Origin: Silvimonas sp. JCM 19000
Lineage (GTDB): Bacteria > Pseudomonadota > Gammaproteobacteria > Burkholderiales > Chitinibacteraceae
Direction of reading: 5' to 3'
Assembly: GCA_001313065.1 (NCBI GenBank)
Contig: BBFD01000294.1
Span: forward strand, 1-5,189
Length of the DNA: 5,189 nt
Position numbers and translations under genes: made by a program
The notes under the pieces: model-generated
Told to the model about the DNA's origin: nothing
Databases searched by the model: none
The model's input: only the letters and a program-made list of their open reading frames with translations
Shown here: in pieces, positions 1 through 5,189 of the stretch
How the letters are laid out: the number at the start of each line of letters is the position of its first letter
Numbering within the stretch: the first letter of the stretch is position 1

Positions 1-1
1 C

Positions 2-527
2 GCCCTGGGCGACACCGCCGCGCTGATCGATACCCACGGCGCGCCCGATGTGGCGGTGGCGTCTTTTCCGGGCGTGCGTACCGATGGCCACGGTTACGCC
101 ATCGTGCCGAATCTGGCGGCCTATCGGGCCAATCGCATCGAACTTGATCCATCCTCGGCGCGCCGCAACGACAGCGTGGAAATGCAGGACACCATCAGCA
201 GCGTCGTTCCCACTCGGGGTGCGCTGGTCCGCGTCAGTTTTGCCAGTCGCATCGGCAGAAGGCCTTGCTGACCTTGACGGATGGCCTGGGCAAGGCCTTG
301 CCGTTTGGCGCGCAAATCTACGACGTCAGCGGCCACGAAGCTGGCGTGGTGGGGGAGCGCGGCGAAGCTATGTCAGTGGCCTGGCCGCGATGGGCGTGCT
401 GAATGTGCGCTGGGGCTCGCGTAACCGCATCCAGTGCATGGCGAAATATCAACTCGATGCCGCGACCGTGCGCACCGGCCCCTTGCCGACGCTGGCTGTG
501 CACTGTCTGCCGCAGGCGGAACGCTGA
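2..527 (+). CDS. Fimbrial outer-membrane usher (FimD/PapC family), C-terminal part, two frameshifts
   Basis: This is the end of an outer-membrane usher, the pore that assembles and secretes chaperone-usher fimbriae; the 5' part lies before the window. Three reading frames join into about 175 residues. The first (from base 2) has the family pattern FPGVRTDGHGYAIVPNL, then AYRANRIELD and the VVPTRGALVRVSF stretch that precedes the C-terminal plate domains. A missing C near 254-257 breaks the frame; the next frame continues ALLTLTDGLGKALPFGAQIYD. A second missing base near 367-369 moves to the frame ending GVLNVRWGSRNRIQC and a final Cys (tgc 435-437 and tgt 504-506), the Cys pair usual in the last usher domain. 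The stop is TGA at 525-527. Seen: the motifs and frame breaks. Known: usher C-terminal domains hand over subunits. Inferred: it secretes the adhesin encoded next. The family is near certain; the symbol is left blank because the operon type (Fim, Pap or other) cannot be fixed from this part. Confidence 0.9.
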
Positions 528-547
528 TGCGGTGCCGCTATTACTTT

Positions 548-566
548 TTTGCCGGCGTGCGGCAAA
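548..566 (+). promoter_or_regulatory. Hairpin overlapping the ribosome binding site of the adhesin gene
   Basis: TTTGCCG (548-554) and CGGCAAA (560-566) form a perfect 7-bp inverted repeat with a 5-base loop GCGTG. Its 3' arm covers the first three bases of the AAAGGA ribosome binding site (564-569). In RNA it could lower translation of the adhesin relative to the usher, or mark a processing point. No T-run follows, so it is not a terminator in this direction. The repeat is seen directly; any role is inference, and a 7-bp stem can occur by chance. Confidence 0.35.
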
Positions 567-569
567 GGA
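564..569 (+). promoter_or_regulatory. Ribosome binding site for the adhesin gene
   Basis: AAAGGA lies 6 bases before the ATG at 576. It decides the start: the competing ATG at 527, which overlaps the usher stop as TGATG, has no comparable site and leads into a poor N-terminus, while the 576 start opens a textbook signal peptide. Confidence 0.7.
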
Positions 570-575
570 CTCGCC

Positions 576-1670
576 ATGTTGTTCCGGCCTGGGCGTCATC
601 TGCTGGCTTTGCTCTGGCTGTTGCCCTTGCTGGCGCAGGCCGCCTGCATGACGCCGTCAGCCCGGCGCGGCACCACGCTGGACATCGTGGCCCGATCGGT
701 GCGCATCCAGCCGGATCAGCCATAGGCAGCCGCCTTGGCACGTGGACCAGCACCAGCGTGGCCAATGGCTGGCAGCGCAGCATCGGCTATGGCTTGCTCG
801 ATTGTCGCGATGGCGGCGGCAGCATCGGCTGGATGGGCGATACCCCGGTCGGGGCGGATGGGGTTTATCCCACCGGCAAGGCGGGCATTGGCATTCGTTT
901 TCGCTTGAGCGGCGCGCTGGTGGATCAAACCCGCGGCACGCTGCTGGGGGTGGTGCTGGAAAGCGGCGGCCCGCGGCTGGCGCTGGCGGAGGGCAAATAT
1001 CTGGCCAACACCTTGCCGTGGGTGCTGACCTATAGCCTGGTCAAGACCGGCCCGATCGAGCTCGACGACAAACTGCTGCGCGCCAGCTTTCATCTATCCA
1101 GCGCGGCCCTGGCCGGGGTGTGGGTGGGCGGCGATGGGGATGTCAGCGCGGGTACCGTCGCGCCGCGTACGGTGGCGTTCAATCTGGCCAGTAACGCGCG
1201 CTGGCATCTGTCGCCCGCCACCTGTTCTGTCACTACGCCGGACCTGAGCGTGCAGATGAACACCGCCTTGCTGCGTTACTTTTTTGAATAACGAAACCAA
1301 TATCGGACTGACCCCGTTTACGGTTGGGCTGACGTGTCCGGGCGGCGGCGGCAGCCTTAAACGGGTGTCGGTGGTGCTTAGCGATAATGTGCGCCTGGGC
1401 AATAGCAGCGACGTCCTTGGGCTGACGCCGTATTCCACCGCCAGTGGTGTTGGCATCCAGGTCTTGTATGCGGGCGTGCCAGTGCGCTTGCAGGCGGATT
1501 CCACCGATACGCGCGGCGTGACGCCCGCGACCGCGTTGGCGGTGGGCACGGTCAACGGCAAGCAGTTCAATATCCCGTTCAGCGCGCGTTATGTCGCCAC
1601 CCATGGCAATCAGAATGTAGAGGTCGGCACCGTAAACGCGCGCATGTCCTTGACGGTGTATTACGACTAG
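576..1670 (+). CDS. Two-domain fimbrial tip-adhesin-like protein, two frameshifts
   Basis: This is a secreted fimbrial subunit of FimH-like layout, probably the tip adhesin made after its usher. Start ATG 576 opens a signal peptide: MLFRPGR, hydrophobic HLLALLWLLPLLAQA, cleavage near residue 22-23, then Cys24. A missing C at 720-721 puts a stop (TAG 723) after residue 49; the next frame continues IGSRLGTWTSTSVANGW. Residues 24 to about 210 form the N-terminal domain with Cys24 and Cys77. The pilin domain follows with Cys217 (ATCSVTTPDLSVQM) and Cys254 (GLTCPGGG), DNVRLGNSSDVLGL, LTPYSTASGVGIQVLY, FNIPFSARYV, and a C-terminal beta strand ending SLTVYYD, the usual chaperone-binding end of fimbrial subunits. 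A T6 run at 1280-1285 breaks the frame; five T would give LLRYFLNNETN. Repaired length is 364 residues, normal to slightly long for a two-domain adhesin. It starts 48 bases after the usher stop and is the last gene of its operon. The pilin domain is sure (PF00419-type); the ligand of the N-terminal domain is unknown. Confidence 0.85.
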
Positions 1671-1686
1671 CGGGCCGTCGGCGCAT

Positions 1687-1720
1687 AAAAAAAAGGCATC
1701 CGTATGGATGCCTTTGGTTT
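1687..1720. terminator. Bidirectional intrinsic terminator between converging operons
   Basis: AAAGGCATCC (1692-1701) and GGATGCCTTT (1706-1715) form a perfect 10-bp stem with a GTAT loop. On the - strand the stem runs into eight T (complement of the A8 at 1687-1694), a strong signal ending the efflux operon 30 bases after the emrB stop. On the + strand the stem is followed by the weaker CCTTTGGTTT, ending the fimbrial operon 17 bases after the adhesin stop. Confidence 0.9.
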
Positions 1721-1745
1721 GCCGTGCCCGGAGCACGCTTCGCGC

Positions 1746-3289
1746 TCAGTGTCCGCCTGCTGCCGCGGCACTGGCACCGCCGCCTTTGGGCGCAAACGGT
1801 GGTTTGGCAAAATACACCACAAAGATTAGCGACAGGAACAGCACGCCCAGCATGTTGAAGTAGTCGATGGTCGACATCATCATCGCCTGGCCTTGCACGA
1901 TGCGATCCATCACCGCCGCGCCTTGTGTGACATTGCCGTGGCCCAGTTGCGTCATGGCTTGTTGCGTGGCCGGATCGTAGATCGAGATATGTTCGGTCAA
2001 GCGTGCATGATGCTCGGTGCCGCGGCGTTGCCAGATCCACGTGGTCAGCGAAGCGGCAAAGCTGCCGCCCAGCGTACGCAAGAACGTGGCCAGGCCCGAA
2101 CCGGCCGAGATTTCATGCGGTTGCAGATCCGACAACACAATCGACAGCACCGGCATAAAGTAGAATGCCACGCCCAGCCCCATCAGCAACTGCACCAGCG
2201 CCACGGTGTGGAAATCGACATCGGTGGTAAACGAACCGCGCCAGAACGAGGTGCCCGCCAATACCACAAACGAGATCGATGCCAGCAAGCGCAAATCAAA
2301 GCGCGGCGCGTATTTGCCCACCACCGGCGTCAAAATCACCGGCAGCACGCCGATTGGCGCGGTGGCCAGACCGGCCCACACCGAGGTGTAACCCAGCTGC
2401 GTTTGCAACCACAACGGCAGCAGCAAGCTCATGCCAAAGAAACCGGCATAACCCAACACCAGCGTGATGGTGCCAAAGCGGAAATTGCGATGGCGGAACA
2501 GCTTGAGGTTAACGATCGGGTCTTTATCGGTCAGTTCCCAGATCAGGAATACCGTCAGCGCAATCGCCGCAATAATCGCCAGCCAGATAATGAAGGTGGA
2601 CGAGAACCAGTCCAGATCATTGCCCTTATCCAGCAGGATTTGCAGCGCGCCCACGCCGATAATCAGCGTGACCAGGCCAACATAATCCATGCGCGGTTTT
2701 TTTTCCAGGCGCTCGGGCCGGCCTTCATCTGGCCCGATACCACCCACGAGGCAAAGATGCCGATCGGCACGTTGATAAAGAAAATCCACGGCCATGAGTA
2801 GTTATCGGTAATCCAGCCGCCCAGAATCGGCCCGGCAATCGGCGCCACCACGGTAATCATCGCCAGCAAGGCCAGGGCCTGCCCGCGTTTATTGGCCGGG
2901 TAGATCGAGATCAGCAACGCCTGGGTAATCGGATACATGGGCCCGGCCACCGCGCCTTGCAGGGCGCGGAAACCCACCAGCATGCCCATGCTCTGCGCAA
3001 TGCCGCACAAGAACGACGCCAGCGAAAACAGCAGCGTGGCCCACACAAACGGCTTTACCTCGCCATAGCGGCGGGTCAGAAAGCCGGTCAGCGGCAGCGC
3101 AATGGCGTTGCTGACCGCAAACGACGTGATGACCCACGCGCTCTGATCCGAGCTCACGCCCAGATTGCCCGCGATGGTGGGCAAGCTGACGTTGGCGATG
3201 GTGGTGTCCAGCACCTGCATAAAGGTGGCCAGACACAGGCCGATGGTGGCCAGCGCCTGGTTGGGCGGACGAAACGTCGGATGGCTCAT
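1746..3289 (-). CDS. emrB: EmrB-type MFS drug:H+ antiporter (DHA2 family, 14 helices), one frameshift
   Basis: This is the inner-membrane pump of an EmrAB-type efflux system; it expels hydrophobic drugs in exchange for protons and passes them to EmrA. Starting at ATG 3289, the repaired protein has 514 residues, the usual length for EmrB. Visible motifs: helix 1 LDTTIANVSLPTIA with Asp28; motif A GFLTRRYGE at 69-77; FRALQG at 107-112 (motif B, Arg108); antiporter motif C APIAGPILGG at 149-158, then WPWIFFINVPIGIF. The second half carries DYVGLVTLIIGVGALQ and the DHA2 stretch ISAGSGLATFLRTLGGSFAAS. The tail is Gly/Ala-rich (KGGGASAAAAGGH). The frame breaks just after residue 189: a missing base at 2722-2723 gives the best join, SGQMKGRPERLEKKPRMD; a base missing from the T8 run at 2697-2704 is a poorer alternative. 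The start is 5 bases after the emrA stop, with a weak AAGAAG site inside the end of emrA, which suggests coupled translation. Family certain; exact substrates unknown. Confidence 0.93.
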
Positions 3290-3294
3290 GACGA

Positions 3295-4473
3295 TTACTT
3301 CTTGGCGACAGTGGTGGGCAGATTGCTGTGGATCACATCGGCGATCAGTTGGTCTGCGGCAGCCAGTTGTTGCTTGTAGATGTCGGTGGTAAAGACCGGC
3401 GTGGTGGCGGCGGTTTGCGACAGCGCCGGGCCATCCTGGTTATGCAGTTCCACATCGACCGCCATCGACAGACCAATGCGCAGCGGATGCGCTTCCAGTT
3501 CTTTCGGGTCGAGCGTGATGCGCACCGGAATCCGTTGCACGATCTTGATCCAGTTGCCGGTGGCGTTTTGCGCCGGCAGCAGACTGAACGCGCTACCGGT
3601 ACCCACGCCCAGGCTTTCCACCTTGCCGTGATATTCCACGCTGCCGCCGTACAGATCGGCCTTCAGCGTCACCGGTTGGCCAATGCGCATATGTTGCAGC
3701 TGGGTTTCTTTAAAGTTGGCTTCCACCCACACCTGGTTGAGCGGCACCACCGCCATCAGCGGCGTGCCCGGCTGCACCCGTTGACCCACTTGCACGGTAC
3801 GTTGCGCCACATAGCCAGTGACCGGCGCTTGCAGATTGGTGCGCACGTCATCCAGATAGGCCGAGCGCAGCTTGGCGGCAGCAGCTTGCACGTCCGGATG
3901 GCTGGCAATTACGGTGTCTTCGACCAGTACTTTGCTGGTGCTGAGCTGGCCTTCGTACGAAGCAACGGCTGACTGCGCCGTCGCCAGCGCATCTTGTGCG
4001 TGGCTCAGTTCTTCGGCCGAAATTGCGCCAGTTTTAGCCAGCGCCAGACGACGCTCGTAATCCTGTTTCGCTTTTTTGCAGCGAGATGTTCTGTGCGGCC
4101 ACCTGTGCTTGCAGGCTACTCACATTGCTGAACAAACCGCGCACCTGGCGTACGGTGCGGGCCAGATTGGCTTTGGCTTGTTCCATGGCGACATGCGCGT
4201 CGCTGGGGTCCAGCGCCACCAGTTGCTGGCCCACTTTCACCAGCGCGCCATTATCCGCGCCGATGCTGGTGACGGTGCCCGGCACTTGCGGCGTGATCTG
4301 CACCACGTTGCCTTGCACATAGGCATCATCGGTGTCTTCGTTCCAGCGGCCGACGGTGTAATACCAGAACGCCCACGCCACGGCGGCGATCACCACAATC
4401 AGGCCACCAGGCGCAGCAGGAAAGTACGGCGCGACGGCTTTTGCGGCGCGGCTTGCTGTTGTTCGTTGCTCAT
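3295..4473 (-). CDS. emrA: EmrA-type membrane-fusion protein (HlyD family), two frameshifts
   Basis: This is the periplasmic adaptor that links the EmrB pump to the outer-membrane channel. From ATG 4473 the repaired protein is 392 residues, matching EmrA. It has a short cytoplasmic N-terminus rich in Gln (residues 1-16), one membrane helix at about 18-39 (LVALIVVIAAVAWAFWYY), then the EmrA signature DTDDAYVQGNVVQITPQVPG at 47-66 opening the lipoyl half-motif. An alpha-helical hairpin spans about 90-205, and the second lipoyl half is LQAPVTGYVAQRTVQVGQRV. The beta-barrel part has WVEANFKETQL at 249-259, DLYGG and FSLLPAQNATGNWIKIVQR at 296-314, all typical of EmrA. Two breaks: a missing G at 4402-4403 inside the membrane helix, and a T6 run at 4072-4077 where five would give ISLQKAKQDYERR. 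The gene lies 64 bases after the channel gene and 5 bases before emrB, so it is in one operon with both. Family certain. Confidence 0.93.
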
Positions 4474-4480
4474 CTTTTAT

Positions 4481-4486
4481 GTCCTC
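4481..4486 (-). promoter_or_regulatory. Ribosome binding site for emrA
   Basis: On the - strand GAGGAC (AGGA core at 4485-4482) stands 8 bases before the ATG at 4473. It supports this start, which gives the short polar N-terminus followed by a membrane helix expected of EmrA, over later starts that would lack part of that helix. Confidence 0.65.
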
Positions 4487-4498
4487 AAGCTAGCTGAG

Positions 4499-4513
4499 TT
4501 CGGCCAGGCCGAA
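4499..4513. repeat. Short perfect inverted repeat between the channel gene and emrA
   Basis: TTCGGCC (4499-4505), A, GGCCGAA (4507-4513). As RNA it would fold to a 6-bp stem with a 3-base loop, 25 bases after the channel-gene stop. It has no T-run on either side, so it does not look like a terminator. It could slow 3' decay of the channel transcript, act as a protein-binding palindrome, or mean nothing. The repeat is seen; the role is open. Confidence 0.4.
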
Positions 4514-4537
4514 ATGTCTTGTCTTTGTATGCGGCGT

Positions 4538-5189
4538 TTATTGGGCGCTGGCGACGCTGCTGGCGTCGACCTGGCCGGGCAGCGCGCCGTCGGCGTTAAA
4601 CCCCCCACCGAGGGCCTGCACCAGCAACACCGAGGCATCGATCTGCTGCGCATTCAGCGCGGCCAGACGCATTTCGCCGGCATACAGTTGTTGTTCCACG
4701 GTCAGCGCATCCACGTAGTTGCCCAGCCCGCCGTGATAGCGCTGCATGGCCAGATCAAACGCTTCGCGCGCGATGCGAATGCTGTCTTGCTGTTGCGCTA
4801 CCTGCTTTTGCAGCGATTTAAGCGCGCTGATCTGCGCGGCCACATCGTGCACGGCGTTCACCAGCGTCAGGTTGTACTGCGCCACGGCTACGTCGTATTG
4901 CGCGTCTTTGCCAGCCAGGTTGTTGCGCAGGCGGCCGCCATCAAAAAATCGGCAGCGTAATGGCCGGGGCCAGTTGCGCGTAGCGGCTTTCCCAATGCGG
5001 CAGATCGCCCAGACCCAAAGAAGCCAGGCCGACGGCGGCACTCAGATTGAAGTCGGGGTAGAACTTGGCCTTGGCCGCCTTGATATCCTGGCTGGCACTT
5101 TCCACACGCCAGCGTGCAGCCACCACATCGGCGCGACGCCCCAGCAGATTGGCAGGCAGGGTACTTGGGCAGCGGCCAGGCCGGGGACG
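4538..5189 (-). CDS. NodT/TolC-family outer-membrane efflux channel, C-terminal part, two frameshifts
   Basis: This is the outer-membrane exit channel of the tripartite pump; such lipoproteins or beta-barrel proteins form trimers that dock with EmrA. The visible part is about 217 residues, somewhat under half of a usual family member; the N-terminus, with any signal peptide or lipobox, lies beyond 5189. Going in the gene direction: GLAAAQVP, then LPANLLGRRADVVAARWRVE, the mark of the second repeat of NodT channels, DIKAAKAKFYPDFNLSAAVG, ITLPIFDGGRLRNNL, a helical hairpin with YNLTLVNAVHDVAAQI, and YHGGLGNYVDALTVEQQLY before the family ending LVQALGGGF. The stop is TAA at 4540-4538. Frame breaks: a missing G at 5159-5161 (one more base gives QVPLPANLL) and an A6 run at 4943-4948, where five would give PIFDGG. 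First gene of the visible operon, followed by emrA after 64 bases. Family sure; membership of the same pump is inferred from the operon. Confidence 0.9.

Noticed and set aside
527..722. ATG at 527 overlapping the usher stop (TGATG), in frame with the main part of the adhesin without the 720 frame break
   Set aside because: It would avoid one frameshift, but its N-terminus lacks a good signal peptide and reads as out-of-frame sequence (SPARHHAGHRG), whereas the 576 start has a ribosome binding site, a clear signal peptide and the expected mature N-terminus.
541..1286. The 11-mer TTACTTTTTTG occurs at both 541-551 and 1276-1286
   Set aside because: An 11-base repeat is expected by chance a few times in 5 kb; there is no extended similarity around the copies.
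1893..2801. A 302-codon open frame on the + strand across emrB
   Set aside because: It is antisense to a clearly conserved EmrB; its product is full of Gln, His and Arg with no recognisable domain, as expected from the reverse strand of GC-rich code.
3328..3972. A 214-codon open frame on the + strand across emrA
   Set aside because: His/Arg/Gln-rich shadow of the conserved EmrA beta-barrel region.
4076..4960. A 294-codon open frame on the + strand across emrA and the channel gene
   Set aside because: It is opposite two conserved genes, spans their intergenic gap and shows no family motif; it is a by-product of codon bias.
1..5189. CRISPR array, tRNA or rRNA gene, insertion sequence, or phage attachment site
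   Set aside because: No regularly spaced repeats, no terminal inverted repeats with a transposase, and no tRNA-like fold were seen; almost all of the window is covered by the five genes.

Overview
The window reads as accessory or cell-envelope DNA from a GC-rich Gram-negative bacterium. A fimbrial usher and a three-part efflux pump both need an outer membrane. The protein sequences look proteobacterial, and I lean towards a betaproteobacterium, but the sequence alone does not settle the genus.

Layout: two gene groups converge on a shared terminator near 1692-1715. On the + strand (1-1670) is the end of a chaperone-usher fimbrial operon: the C-terminal part of a FimD/PapC-type outer-membrane usher, then a secreted two-domain tip-adhesin-like fimbrial protein with a signal peptide, an N-terminal domain with one Cys pair and a C-terminal pilin domain with another. 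On the - strand (5189-1746) is an operon for a tripartite drug-efflux pump, transcribed in the order NodT/TolC-family outer-membrane channel (its C-terminal half only), EmrA-type membrane-fusion protein, EmrB-type 14-helix MFS transporter. Together these would carry substrates from the inner membrane straight out of the cell, driven by proton exchange. Both operons begin outside the window, so no promoter or regulator is visible. The longest gene-free stretch is about 75 bases, and it holds the terminator.

The most important fact for anyone using this sequence is that every one of the five genes is broken by single-base frameshifts, nine in all, yet each gene reads as a well-conserved full protein once these are repaired. 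Repaired lengths (364, 514 and 392 residues for the three complete genes) match their families. The errors follow a rule: six are missing bases in short G/C runs, and three are an extra base in runs of six T or A where five restores the frame. This pattern points to sequencing or assembly error far more than to gene decay, so the genes are annotated as genes and not as pseudogenes. I found no convincing new biological system; the remaining points of interest are two small hairpins, one of them overlapping the ribosome binding site of the adhesin, and the divergent N-terminal domain of that adhesin.
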